Origin: JBCBST01 sp039819115
GTDB taxonomy: Bacteria > Bacteroidota > Rhodothermia > Balneolales > Balneolaceae
DNA length: 44,776 bases
Reading direction: 5' to 3'
Assembly (NCBI GenBank): GCA_039819115.1
Contig: JBCBST010000011.1
Span: forward strand, 1 to 44,776
Shown here: positions 1 to 9,006 of the stretch, piece after piece
Position numbering within the stretch: the stretch's first letter is position 1
Layout: each line of letters opens with the position of its first letter
Notes under the pieces: generated by a model
Databases searched by the model: none
What the model saw: the letters and a program-made list of their open reading frames with translations, nothing else
Told to the model about the DNA's origin: nothing
Program-made: the position numbers and the translations under genes

Positions 1-622
1 CGGCACCATAGTACCACTCAATAATGGAAAGATATCCTACGATAGCAGGGGATATAATGAACAGGGAAACGCCGTATGGTAATCCGGACCAAAACAACAT
101 AACAGGTATCAGACTGAAATAGACAATGGAGGTACCAAAATCGTTTTGAAGCACGACTAATACTGCTGGAACCAGAACCAGAACCACGGCTATTAGCGCA
201 TATCGTATGTTTTCTGCAGAAATATCTCTCCGGCTCGTCAGGTAGTTCGCCGTAGCTAAAATGGTGAGTATCTTCATGAACTCACTCGTTTGAAAGCGTG
301 CAGGCCCTATTTGTAACCAGCTTCGGGCACCGTTCACCTCGGTACCGATCAATAAAGTGGCAATCATCAGCAATATTCCAAGTCCGTAAGCCAGGTAGGA
401 GACCTGGATAAATGTACGGGGTGATACGAACTGTATACCGATCATAATTACGATAGAAAGCACGACCCAGGCACTCTGCTTAATGAAATTGGATTGGATA
501 TACCCAGGTAAAAACTGGGAAACCGGACCCTGTGTGGCGCTGTAAATAGCTAAGAGCCCAAAAGTTGCCAGACCAAGCCAGGCTAAAACAACCGACCAGC
601 TAAGTTCTCTTATGTTGGTCAT
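1..622 (-). CDS. rodA: RodA, SEDS peptidoglycan glycosyltransferase (partial, C-terminus beyond window edge)
   Basis: This is the N-terminal ~207 residues of a SEDS-family glycan polymerase, which extends glycan strands from lipid II in the elongasome together with PBP2. I translated it from the minus strand from an ATG at 622; it begins MTNIRELSWS. The reading frame stays open to position 1. Several hydrophobic segments are visible. The family signature loop NGARSWLQIGPARFQTSEF is present, as is LQNDFGTS, whose Asp matches the essential Asp of RodA/FtsW. The start codon overlaps the stop codon of the PBP2 gene (ATGA), so the two genes are translationally coupled. The operon context (mreBCD-mrdA-rodA) favours RodA over FtsW. 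Confidence 0.95.
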   Translation of the reverse strand, partial: MTNIRELSWSVVLAWLGLATFGLLAIYSATQGPVSQFLPGYIQSNFIKQSAWVVLSIVIMIGIQFVSPRTFIQVSYLAYGLGILLMIATLLIGTEVNGARSWLQIGPARFQTSEFMKILTILATANYLTSRRDISAENIRYALIAVVLVLVPAVLVVLQNDFGTSIVYFSLIPVMLFWSGLPYGVSLFIISPAIVGYLSIIEWYYGA

Positions 623-2451
623 TCCTCGGGTTCCTCGCTGTCTTGTTTTGGTACATGCGTTTTCACATAGTTGTACACATAATTACGCTTGATCTCACGG
701 GTCAGGTATTTCTCAATGACAAGTGCGGCAATGGGCGAAGCTGAGGTGGACGCAAATCCTGCATTCTCATAAAACACGGTAACTACAATTTCAGGATCTT
801 CGAAAGGGGCAAAGCTGGTAAACCATCCATGATCAATGCCATGCGGGTTTTGTGCCGTACCGGTTTTACCCGCAATGGCGATCTCTTCAAACTTAGAATA
901 ATATCGTCCGCTGCCTTCCAGGACCACCCCTCGCATCCCTTCTTTCACCACATCCAGGTATTCATCTTTTACCCAGTCTATTCGTTCTTTTGCGGGTTCC
1001 ACCGGGCTCGACGAACCGTCTGAATGAATAACCTCCTTAACGACGTGTGGCTGTATTCGATATCCGCCATTCGCTATAGAGCTGGTCATCATAGCAATTT
1101 GTAAGGGGGAGGAAGATATGATTCCTTGCCCAATACCCAGGTTTATGATATCACCCAGGCTCCACTGACGATATCCGAACGCATTATTCATATACGTACT
1201 ATCGGGTATGATGCCCCTGTTGGAACTGGGTAAATCGATTGCGTTAGGTACACCCAACCCAAAGTCTTTTATCAAAGCGCTCCATTCATTCAATTTACCC
1301 TGAGATGCAATCCGGTCCATCAGGGCAAAGAAATAGGTATTACTGGAAAAGGTAATCGCCTTCTTCAGGTCATAATCGCCAATTGGGGCTGTGTCTTTAT
1401 AGGATCGGCCTTTAACAAACTGCCCCGGGTTGTAGATATTTGTTTCCGGTGTGATTATGCCCAGGTGTAATCCTACAATTCCCATAATGGGTTTAAAAGT
1501 TGAACCCGGTGGTTGCCGGCTCGAAATAGCCCTGTTAAACAAAGGTGTGGTAGAATCAGTATTGATTTCATACCAGTATTTGCGGTCCAGTCTTCCTGCC
1601 AGCCGGTTTAAGTCGTAACCCGGACTACTTACCAAAGCCAGAATTTCTCCGGTATGAGGTTCCATGGCTACTACTGCACCTCGTTTTCCTTCCATGAGAT
1701 CTTCAGCCAATAACTGCAGTTCGGCATCAATGGTGGTAATCAATCCATTTCCTTCCTCGGGATTAAGTCCACTTTGTTCCCCCTCAAAGGTTCCCAAGGT
1801 TTGGCCTAAAGCATTAACGCGAAGATATTCTACCCCCGATCTCCCCCTTAGTTTATCCTCATACTCCATTTCGAGCCCGCTCTTACCAATGTTATCCCCC
1901 AGACGAATATCAGGGATTTGGGCATAATCACGCTCGTTGGCCTCTCTCAGGTACCCCAGAATGTGTGCTGCTTTCATTGGGGTAGGATAGTGACGCTTAC
2001 TTTCAATCTGATGTCCAACTCCGGGTAATCTCCAGAGGTTTTCCTGAATGCTGGAAAAAGCCTCAAAGGTAACGTCAGAAATAAGACGGGAGGGGCGGTG
2101 CCAGGAATAAGACTTAGCGGTTTTAAGCTGTTGATGGATAACTGAATCCTCAACTTCGAGCAAGGAGGCCAGCAACGGAGTCGATTCTTCCTGAAATAAA
2201 GAAGGGGTTATGGTAATGGAATAGATGGGCTGGTTATCAACAATTAAAGTTCCAAAACGATCATAGATAAGCCCTCTTGCCGGCGATACAATTTCCTGAC
2301 GAAGAGAGTTTTTACGACCCAACTCCTCATACACTTCGTTTTGCACGATCTGAAGGTAAAAGACCCTTCCAAGCACCACAAAACACATACCCAGTATGAT
2401 GATCTGTAATACTCGAATAGAAGTTCGTGTCCGTTCGGATTGATACGCCAT
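619..2451 (-). CDS. mrdA: Penicillin-binding protein 2, peptidoglycan D,D-transpeptidase
   Basis: Class B penicillin-binding protein that cross-links peptides during side-wall elongation as the partner of RodA. It has 610 residues, close to the usual PBP2 size. A single N-terminal membrane anchor lies at about residues 13-36, followed by the pedestal domain and then the transpeptidase domain. All three active-site motifs are visible: SxxK as S317-TF-K320, SxN as S369-S-N371, and KTGT at 529-532. The C-terminus ends in an acidic stretch (QDSEEPEE). The ATG start overlaps the mreD stop by one base (TAATG), and the stop overlaps the rodA start. It is the fourth gene of the mre operon. Confidence 0.97.
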   Translation of the reverse strand: MAYQSERTRTSIRVLQIIILGMCFVVLGRVFYLQIVQNEVYEELGRKNSLRQEIVSPARGLIYDRFGTLIVDNQPIYSITITPSLFQEESTPLLASLLEVEDSVIHQQLKTAKSYSWHRPSRLISDVTFEAFSSIQENLWRLPGVGHQIESKRHYPTPMKAAHILGYLREANERDYAQIPDIRLGDNIGKSGLEMEYEDKLRGRSGVEYLRVNALGQTLGTFEGEQSGLNPEEGNGLITTIDAELQLLAEDLMEGKRGAVVAMEPHTGEILALVSSPGYDLNRLAGRLDRKYWYEINTDSTTPLFNRAISSRQPPGSTFKPIMGIVGLHLGIITPETNIYNPGQFVKGRSYKDTAPIGDYDLKKAITFSSNTYFFALMDRIASQGKLNEWSALIKDFGLGVPNAIDLPSSNRGIIPDSTYMNNAFGYRQWSLGDIINLGIGQGIISSSPLQIAMMTSSIANGGYRIQPHVVKEVIHSDGSSSPVEPAKERIDWVKDEYLDVVKEGMRGVVLEGSGRYYSKFEEIAIAGKTGTAQNPHGIDHGWFTSFAPFEDPEIVVTVFYENAGFASTSASPIAALVIEKYLTREIKRNYVYNYVKTHVPKQDSEEPEE

Positions 2452-2921
2452 TATGAACCTTTATATATAAACAGTAACACACCCAGGATTGCGGTATATA
2501 AACTATTACCGAATAGAAAAAGTATGGGAAAAGCACCGGTGGCATAGGCATCCACAAAATTACTTAACCCCATGAACACCAGGTTATGGAATGCAGCACA
2601 GACAAAACAAATCAGGAAAATCTGCCAAAGCAATAAGCGGGATTCCCCCCTGGAGCCGATAAACCGATAGCTTACAAAGCATAGCAGTATTTTAGAAAAC
2701 ATATGCATGCCCCAAAAGTCGAATAAGGCATCCTGAAGTAGTCCCAGACCGGCTGCAAAAAACAGAATCGACGTTCTTTTGTATTTAGGAATGATCCAAA
2801 GCAAAAACAACAGAACCAGATCCGGGACGCTTCCCCAAATGGTCAGGTGCTGAAAAATGAGGACCTGCGCAAGAACAAATCCGATTCCGATACCAATATG
2901 TCTGCCGAGCGCCCGGTTCAT
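2451..2921 (-). CDS. mreD: Rod shape-determining protein MreD
   Basis: A small, very hydrophobic inner-membrane protein of 156 residues with about five predicted membrane segments, which is typical of MreD. MreD helps assemble the MreB-MreC-PBP2-RodA complex. Sequence conservation in this family is low, so the call rests mainly on size, hydrophobicity and position between mreC and mrdA. The ATG overlaps the mreC stop (ATGA), and its own stop overlaps the mrdA start. Confidence 0.88.
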   Translation of the reverse strand: MNRALGRHIGIGIGFVLAQVLIFQHLTIWGSVPDLVLLFLLWIIPKYKRTSILFFAAGLGLLQDALFDFWGMHMFSKILLCFVSYRFIGSRGESRLLLWQIFLICFVCAAFHNLVFMGLSNFVDAYATGAFPILFLFGNSLYTAILGVLLFIYKGS

Positions 2922-3760
2922 TCAAAAATCTCGTTAAACTGATTGGTAAGCTCTGTCCGGGTTGAGTCGGGATAGAATCTGACGACATAAGCCTCCGCAA
3001 TTTCTGCTAAAGAGACAAATGGGGTTAAATAAATGCGCTGCGTCTCTTTTCCGGGTTCCGGCACGGTACGCAGTACAGAACCAATTGGGATGCCGGAAGG
3101 AAGCTGATTACTTGCACCCGATGTTTCCACCACAAATCCTGAGTCTACACGAATGGTCTTAGGAACAAATTCCATCAACAGTTCTGCGGGCTGTTCCGGC
3201 GCCCATCGCACAATACCGTATGCCTGGTTTTCCTGAAGGCGAGCGCTCACACGGAACAGGTTATTACTATAAGGAAGAACCTTGGCATAGGATCGGCTGA
3301 CCAGAACCACCTTACCGGCTAAACCGTTAGCCGTTATTACCGGCATCCCGACTTCAATGGAGTCTTTTATCCCGGAGTCGATGGTGAGTTGATTATTAAT
3401 TCCTGTAAGCTCTTTACCTACTATCGTGGTTGGATGCAGATTGAATACACTTTGATCTTTAAACCCAAGCAGTTCCCTTAACTCCTGATTCTCAATTTCG
3501 ATAGCACGTAACCGGCTAAGTTCATCCTGTAGCAGAATATTCTGACGTTGTAAAGCCCGATTTGTGCGTAACGCTTTTCTATACACCCTCACATTAGACA
3601 AGGGTTCTTCTATTACGCTGTAGGTGGCAATACTGATTTTGCGCAGAGTATCAATTCCTCCCTGATGGCGAAGCACCGATATCAACAGGGCAAACACTAA
3701 TAGGATGGCCGCTATGATGTAATCTTTTGCATCACCAACTTTGAAGAATCTAAATCGCAT
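2918..3760 (-). CDS. mreC: Rod shape-determining protein MreC
   Basis: MreC links cytoplasmic MreB filaments to periplasmic PBP2 and switches it on. The protein has 280 residues. It has an N-terminal membrane segment at about residues 14-32, then a coiled-coil stretch (about 60-100, rich in L, R, E and Q), then the two small beta-barrel domains with motifs such as GMPVITANGLAGKV and LPSGIPIGSV that are typical of MreC. The gene starts 14 bases after the mreB stop. It overlaps mreD by 4 bases, as expected for a coupled operon. Confidence 0.94.
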   Translation of the reverse strand: MRFRFFKVGDAKDYIIAAILLVFALLISVLRHQGGIDTLRKISIATYSVIEEPLSNVRVYRKALRTNRALQRQNILLQDELSRLRAIEIENQELRELLGFKDQSVFNLHPTTIVGKELTGINNQLTIDSGIKDSIEVGMPVITANGLAGKVVLVSRSYAKVLPYSNNLFRVSARLQENQAYGIVRWAPEQPAELLMEFVPKTIRVDSGFVVETSGASNQLPSGIPIGSVLRTVPEPGKETQRIYLTPFVSLAEIAEAYVVRFYPDSTRTELTNQFNEIFE

Positions 3761-3774
3761 TCACGCCGGACGGG

Positions 3775-4839
3775 TTAAGAAATTACAGGCCGGTAATAAT
3801 CCAGGTTTTCCAGAATAGCACCGGTGCCTCGAACCACAGCCGTAAGGGGATCTTCTGCAATATGAACCGGAAGGTCGGTGGTTTCCATGATGAGTTTGTC
3901 GAGATTTTTCAGCAAGGCTCCTCCACCGGTAAGCATAATACCCCGATCGAGGATATCGGCAGATAATTCAGGTGGGGTTTGTTCGAGCGACTTCGTAATG
4001 GATTCTACAATTGTATTCACCGATTCTGCCATTGCTTCTCGTGCATCGCGGGAGGTAATGTGTCGGGTTCTGGGTACACCGTTAACCAAATCACGGCCTT
4101 TGGTAATCATTTCTAATTCTTCATCGAGAGGTGCAGCAGAACCAATTTCGCATTTAATCTTCTCGGCGGTACGCTCCCCGATTAACAGATTATGGTTTCT
4201 GCGGAAATAATTGATGATGTCTTCGTTCAGTTCATCCCCTCCAAGCCGTACAGACTGGGCATATACAATACCGGACAAAGCAATGACAGCAATTTCTGTT
4301 GTTCCACCACCGATATCAACAATCATACTACCAACGGGTTCATGAACGTCAAGTCCGATTCCGATAGCGGCAGCCATAGGTTCATCAACGAGGTACACCT
4401 CTTTTGCGCCTGCATGTTCAGCACTGTCACGCACTGCCCGGCGTTCTACCTCAGTGATACCAGAGGGTACACAAATCACCATTTGTCGGGTACTCGAATA
4501 CCATTTAACCTTTACTTTTTTGATCATGCCACGGATCATCTGCTCGGCAACTTCAAAATCGGCAATTACTCCATCGCGTAAAGGACGCACCGTTCTTATT
4601 TTGCGATGCGTTTTTTCATGCATTAACCGGGCTTCATGTCCTGTAGCTACCGGTTGTTCCTGTTGATTTAAAGCTACAATCGATGGTTCGTTAAGAACAA
4701 TGCCCTCGCCTCTTGAATAAATAAGGGTGTTGGCTGTTCCTAGATCGATTGCAATATCAGTGTAGAAAAAATCGAAAAGCCCTTTCTTAGGCTGTTTTTT
4801 AAGAGTTCCCGGTTGGTTTGGGGTAAAATTGTCGGACAT
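3775..4839 (-). CDS. mreB: Rod shape-determining protein MreB (bacterial actin)
   Basis: Actin-like ATPase that forms membrane-bound filaments to position the elongasome. It has 354 residues. The nucleotide-binding motifs are clear: phosphate-1 loop IDLGTANT near residue 31, phosphate-2 loop VDIGGGTTEIAV near residue 170, DEPMAAAIG, and the adenosine motif LTGGGALL near residue 303. It carries about 25 extra residues before the core (MSDNFTPNQPGTLKKQPKKG); an extension of this kind is not needed for the fold. It is the first gene of the operon. The 105 bases upstream probably hold the operon promoter, but I see no confident promoter match there. Confidence 0.97.
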   Translation of the reverse strand: MSDNFTPNQPGTLKKQPKKGLFDFFYTDIAIDLGTANTLIYSRGEGIVLNEPSIVALNQQEQPVATGHEARLMHEKTHRKIRTVRPLRDGVIADFEVAEQMIRGMIKKVKVKWYSSTRQMVICVPSGITEVERRAVRDSAEHAGAKEVYLVDEPMAAAIGIGLDVHEPVGSMIVDIGGGTTEIAVIALSGIVYAQSVRLGGDELNEDIINYFRRNHNLLIGERTAEKIKCEIGSAAPLDEELEMITKGRDLVNGVPRTRHITSRDAREAMAESVNTIVESITKSLEQTPPELSADILDRGIMLTGGGALLKNLDKLIMETTDLPVHIAEDPLTAVVRGTGAILENLDYYRPVIS

Positions 4840-4944
4840 TAGGGTGAATTAAAAAAGTCGCAAGTAGAGCTGTAAATGACTAGGGAAAATACAATAATGA
4901 AAGAGGATATGCGAATGCTGAAAAGCACACCTTCAAAAAGGCTT

Positions 4945-6519
4945 TTAGTGTTTGAAATGCCGTTTTCCTGTGAATATCATTGCCATATGGTGAGCATCAG
5001 CTTTTGCGATTACCTCTTCATCCCGGACGGATCCCCCGGGTTGTATCACTACGGTTGCGCCTGCTTTAGCGGCGGCTTCAACTCCATCTGCGAAAGGGAA
5101 AAAGGCATCAGAAGCAATGATGGCATTCTGTAGAGACAGCCCTTCTTTGCGGGCTTTAGCTATAGCAATCTCAGAAGAATCTACCCGGCTGGTTTGTCCG
5201 GTCCCGATACCAAGGGTTGCTCCGTCTCTGGCGTATACAATCGCATTCGACTTCACATGGCGTACCACTTTCCAGGCAAACAAGGCATCTTTAAGCTCTT
5301 CTTCGGTTGGTTTACGCCGGGTTACGAAAGAGAGCTCCTGTTCCGACACCGCTGTTCGATCTTTTTGCTGGTACAGCGCTCCTCCAAAAATAGAGCGGAA
5401 ATCATATTCTGTCGCGGTATACCAATTCTCGTTGAGTTCAATCAGCCTTCGGTTTTTCTTTTGTATGAGCAGCTCTTTTGCATCGTCGTTGAATGAAGGA
5501 GCAATAATGATTTCAGTAAAAATCTGATCAATCGCTTGTGCCGTTTCCAGATCCAAAGCCTTATTCACAGCTACAATTCCTCCAAAGGGAGACACGGTAT
5601 CGGTGGCAAAAGCTCTCTGATAAGCGTTACTTAGCTGAGAGGCGGTTCCAACTCCGCAAGGCACGGTATGTTTTATGATGATGCAGGTAGGATCGGCATC
5701 CCTGAAATCGGCCAGCATGGTCAGTGCCGCATCTACATCGAGGTAGTTATTGTAACTCAGCTGTTTGCCATGAAAGCAGGTAATCAACTGATCCTGAACA
5801 CCGTAAACCGCTGCTTTTTGATGAGGGTTTTCCCCGTATCTGAGTTCTTGTGACTTAGGAGTGCTTATATTGATTTGTGCAGGAGGCTGAACTTCGTCCA
5901 GACTATTGAAATAGTTGGCGATGGCAGCATCGTATTGGGCCGTATGGTTAAACGCTTCTTTTGCAAGAAATTGACGCACAGGGAAAGAGATACCACCATC
6001 CCGACTAAGCTCTTCGATTACTGTAGCATACTGAGCCGGATTGCTCAACACACATACATGGGCAAAGTTTTTTGCAGCTGCACGAATCATCGTGGGTCCA
6101 CCAATGTCGATGTATTCAGTGGCTGTTGCCAGGGTAACTCCTTCCTGTGCTACGGTTTGTTGAAAGGGGTACAGGTTAACCACCACCAGGTCGATGGGGG
6201 ATATGCCCAACTGGCCAAGCTCTTTAACATCGGGTTCATAGCTGGTGCGTCCCAGAATTCCTCCATGAATAACCGGGTGCAACGTTTTTACACGCCCGTC
6301 CAGGCATTCCTCAAAGTGTGTAATCTCAGAAACATCCTTTACCGGGATTCCTGCCTCTTTTATGACTTTGGCTGTTCCTCCGGTTGATATGAGTTCAACT
6401 CCATGATCATTAAGTGCCATAGCCAGTTCTGTAATTCCGGTTTTATCGGAAACGGAAAGCAGTGCACGGGTAGGTTTTAGTGAGGTTTCGGGTAGAGAGT
6501 TGAGAGGTTTGAGAGCCAC
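4945..6519 (-). CDS. purH: Bifunctional AICAR transformylase / IMP cyclohydrolase PurH
   Basis: Catalyses the last two steps of IMP synthesis. The protein has 524 residues, the normal size. The N-terminal MGS-like cyclohydrolase domain (about 18-145) shows LISTGGTA and DGRVKTLHPVIHGGIL. The transformylase domain follows, with RYGENPHQ (227-234), the catalytic pair K283-H284, SNAIVYARDG and TSRVDS. The assigned start is a GTG at 6519; the first in-frame Met inside the protein lies too far downstream (residue 34), so GTG is likely. The gene lies 16 bases after purN on the same strand, which suggests a small purine operon. Confidence 0.97.
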   Translation of the reverse strand: MALKPLNSLPETSLKPTRALLSVSDKTGITELAMALNDHGVELISTGGTAKVIKEAGIPVKDVSEITHFEECLDGRVKTLHPVIHGGILGRTSYEPDVKELGQLGISPIDLVVVNLYPFQQTVAQEGVTLATATEYIDIGGPTMIRAAAKNFAHVCVLSNPAQYATVIEELSRDGGISFPVRQFLAKEAFNHTAQYDAAIANYFNSLDEVQPPAQINISTPKSQELRYGENPHQKAAVYGVQDQLITCFHGKQLSYNNYLDVDAALTMLADFRDADPTCIIIKHTVPCGVGTASQLSNAYQRAFATDTVSPFGGIVAVNKALDLETAQAIDQIFTEIIIAPSFNDDAKELLIQKKNRRLIELNENWYTATEYDFRSIFGGALYQQKDRTAVSEQELSFVTRRKPTEEELKDALFAWKVVRHVKSNAIVYARDGATLGIGTGQTSRVDSSEIAIAKARKEGLSLQNAIIASDAFFPFADGVEAAAKAGATVVIQPGGSVRDEEVIAKADAHHMAMIFTGKRHFKH

Positions 6520-6535
6520 GCTGGTAGGTGAAAGT

Positions 6536-7129
6536 TTAGGTTAAGGATTTCATGTGAGATGCGATTACCCTGGGATACAGGTCATGCTCGAGAGTCAGTA
6601 CACGAGCAGCAATTTCTTCAGCTGAATCGGAAAGTGAGATGGTAATGCGTTCCTGGGCCAGGATAGGTCCGTCGTCAAATTCTTCGGTCACAATATGAAT
6701 CGTACACCCGGTTTCATGATCTCCCGCTTCTTTTACGGCTTTGTGTACCTTCATGCCATAAAAGCCTTTTCCTCCAAACCTGGGAAGTAAAGAAGGATGA
6801 ATATTCAGAATTCTGTTGGGATAACGATCAATAACAGATACGGGGATTTTGCGCAGGTACCCTGCAAGTACGATCAAATCGGTATTCCAGATTTCCAGAG
6901 TAGAAAGTAAGCTTGCTTCATACTCCCTTGCGGTAGGGTAAACAGACGGATTCAGTACAACAGCCTCGATACCGGCGCTGTGGGCACGATCGATGGCTTT
7001 AATTTCAGCTTTGTTAGTAATGAGTCCGCAGATTGTCGCATCCGATAATATTCCATTTTGTGTTGTGGAATCCAGAATAGCCTGGAAATTTGAACCCGAA
7101 CCGGATGCAAAAACCGCAATGTTGAACAA
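6536..7129 (-). CDS. purN: Phosphoribosylglycinamide formyltransferase PurN
   Basis: Transfers a formyl group from 10-formyl-THF to GAR in purine synthesis. The protein has 197 residues, typical for PurN. It begins with the Rossmann-like motif AVFASGSGSNFQAI. The catalytic Asn-His-Asp set is visible as N109 and H111 in NIHPSLLP, and D152 in EEFDDGPI. The reading frame starts with TTG at 7129; no ATG lies at a sensible position, and the core fold begins at once, so TTG is the best start. It directly precedes purH. Confidence 0.96.
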   Translation of the reverse strand: MFNIAVFASGSGSNFQAILDSTTQNGILSDATICGLITNKAEIKAIDRAHSAGIEAVVLNPSVYPTAREYEASLLSTLEIWNTDLIVLAGYLRKIPVSVIDRYPNRILNIHPSLLPRFGGKGFYGMKVHKAVKEAGDHETGCTIHIVTEEFDDGPILAQERITISLSDSAEEIAARVLTLEHDLYPRVIASHMKSLT

Positions 7130-7195
7130 CGATAGGTAGATTTAGCTAAGATTAAACTCTAAAGATAAGGATTGTATGAGCTAATGGGAGGAATA

Positions 7196-8287
7196 TTATC
7201 CGCTTGGTTCTGATTGCTGAATAACTTCCTTCCTGAAAATCTGATAATTGCTAAAACTCCAGGATATCTGGTTAATCGTAATCTTTATAATCGTAGCTAT
7301 AGGGATGGCAATCAGCATTCCTAACACACCGGCAGTTTCTGCACCGACAAGTATGATGAATAAGATCGCAACGGGGTGCATATCTGCCGATCTTGAAAAT
7401 AAAAAAGGCTGAAATACAAGATTATCCAGCATTTGCACCACAAAAATAGCCAACAGACAGGCGAGCACCAGATCGAAGTTTCCGGTTTCGATGATGGAAA
7501 TGATGATCGATAAAAAGTACCCGATAATCGGTCCGAAGTAGGGTATGGTGTTTGCCAGCCCCACAGCAATACCTACCGAAAGTGAATTGTCTAACCCGGC
7601 AATAGATAAGGTAAGCCAGGAAGTACTGGCTACAAGAAAACTCTGCATCAATACACTTCTGAAATAGATGCCGAGCCGTTTTTCAATCTTATCAATCAGG
7701 GTGAGTATAGTCTCGAAGTATTGGTTGGGAACGAGCCTAAGCAGATCTCTTCTTATTTTACTGCCATCTTTGAGGAAGAAGAATGCAGCAAAAGGAACCA
7801 CTAATACCGCTGAAAAAATGTTGGTAAACACCCCCAGTACGCTGCTCACCACATCTGAGAGTTTGCCTACATCAAAAAGTTCATTCAGGATTTGTGTTCC
7901 GTTTTCAACTAAAAACCCTTCGGGAATAAATTCATACTTCTCGGTTAACCGTTCTTCTACTTCGGTTGCAATCATCTCCATGTTATCTATGTTGCCTAGC
8001 TGATTGGTTAGTTTCACCATTTGGCCGGCAACGATGGGTATGATGCTTGTTGAAATCCATACGATGCCTAAGATAACGGTGGCAAGAATCAGTGCGATAG
8101 CAAACGTACGGTTTAGTTTTCTGGACTGCAGGCGGTTAACCAGGGGATCGAGCACATAACTTAGAATAAGGGCCAGTACGAGGTAACCTACAAGGGCACT
8201 GTAGTTATAGAGAATGATACCTACAATGACCAAAGCGGCAGAGCCGATTACGAAGCGTACAATACGTTCTAAGGTCAGGGTTTTCAT
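7196..8287 (-). CDS. AI-2E family transporter (PerM/YdiK-type membrane protein)
   Basis: An inner-membrane protein of 363 residues with about eight hydrophobic segments. It has the pattern of the AI-2 exporter-like family (PF01594): a first pair of segments, a long hydrophilic region (about 75-150), then a cluster including the motif NTIPYFGPIIGYF. The substrate cannot be told from sequence; family members have been linked to AI-2 export, ion antiport or permease roles. The ATG overlaps the recX stop (ATGA), so it is translationally coupled to recX, an arrangement with no obvious functional reason. A 66-base gap separates it from purN. Confidence 0.88.
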   Translation of the reverse strand: MKTLTLERIVRFVIGSAALVIVGIILYNYSALVGYLVLALILSYVLDPLVNRLQSRKLNRTFAIALILATVILGIVWISTSIIPIVAGQMVKLTNQLGNIDNMEMIATEVEERLTEKYEFIPEGFLVENGTQILNELFDVGKLSDVVSSVLGVFTNIFSAVLVVPFAAFFFLKDGSKIRRDLLRLVPNQYFETILTLIDKIEKRLGIYFRSVLMQSFLVASTSWLTLSIAGLDNSLSVGIAVGLANTIPYFGPIIGYFLSIIISIIETGNFDLVLACLLAIFVVQMLDNLVFQPFLFSRSADMHPVAILFIILVGAETAGVLGMLIAIPIATIIKITINQISWSFSNYQIFRKEVIQQSEPSG

Positions 8288-9006
8288 AGATGGATCAAGG
8301 CCAGGAGCCGGTCTAATTGTTTTTGAATCAGAACTGAATCGTAGCCCTTTCTAACTAAAAAGTCGAATACTTTTTTCTTTCTTTTCCAGGGGTCCTGCTC
8401 TTTCATGAGGAACGTTTTCTTTCGTTCTACCAGACGGAGCATCATATCGATTTGGGTGTCTGTGTCCTCATGCAGGTCCTGTAGCGCCTGTTTGATATCC
8501 GTTTCGGACACCCCTTTTTTTCTTAATTCGAAGCGGATTTTATGTAAGCCCCATTTCTTAAGCCGGAATGAATCGGAAGCAAAGTGGTTGGCGAAGCGCG
8601 CTTCGTCGATATATCCTTTTTCGTTAAGCTCGGCAATCGCATCCTGTACAAGTGCTGCGGGGAATCCTTTTTTAGCAGCTTTTTTTCGGAGTTCTGTTTT
8701 TGTGTGATCCCTTCTGGATAATAATCCCAAAAGGTAATCTTTGGTTCTGTTCCGGTACTCTTTCGAAACGAGCAGTTTCAGATCGTTTTCTGTGACCAGG
8801 TTTCCGACCCGAATACCACTTTCTTCAAAAAGAAGAAGATCAATTCCGATTAAAAACTGGTTTTCAATAAAAAGAGAAACACGGGTGGTGTTCCTCTTTT
8901 GAACCTCAATTTTGGAAAGGGGAGCGGGTAATAAGGCTGCCGTCTCTTCTGAAAACAAAGACGGAGATTTGTCAACGCTTTTTTTATGATGCCACTGGTG
9001 CTTCAA
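8284..9006 (-). CDS. recX: Regulatory protein RecX
   Basis: RecX binds RecA filaments and limits recombinase activity. The protein has 240 residues and consists of repeated three-helix units. Typical RecX strings are visible: LGLLSRRDHTKTELRKKAAKKG, and the region around NEKGYIDEARFANHF and RLKKWGLHKIRFELRKKG. The position directly downstream of recA is the usual one. The start is uncertain. The frame opens at a TTG (9006) inside the recA end, a 23-base overlap, which gives a low-complexity lead. A TTG at about 8958, past the recA stop, is an alternative. Confidence 0.93.
   Translation of the reverse strand: MKHQWHHKKSVDKSPSLFSEETAALLPAPLSKIEVQKRNTTRVSLFIENQFLIGIDLLLFEESGIRVGNLVTENDLKLLVSKEYRNRTKDYLLGLLSRRDHTKTELRKKAAKKGFPAALVQDAIAELNEKGYIDEARFANHFASDSFRLKKWGLHKIRFELRKKGVSETDIKQALQDLHEDTDTQIDMMLRLVERKKTFLMKEQDPWKRKKKVFDFLVRKGYDSVLIQKQLDRLLALIHL

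Noticed and set aside
4921..4946. AAAAGC...GCTTTT pairing at the end of purH as a terminator
   Set aside because: The stem is only 6 bp, AT-rich, with a 14-base loop and partly within the coding end. Too weak to call.
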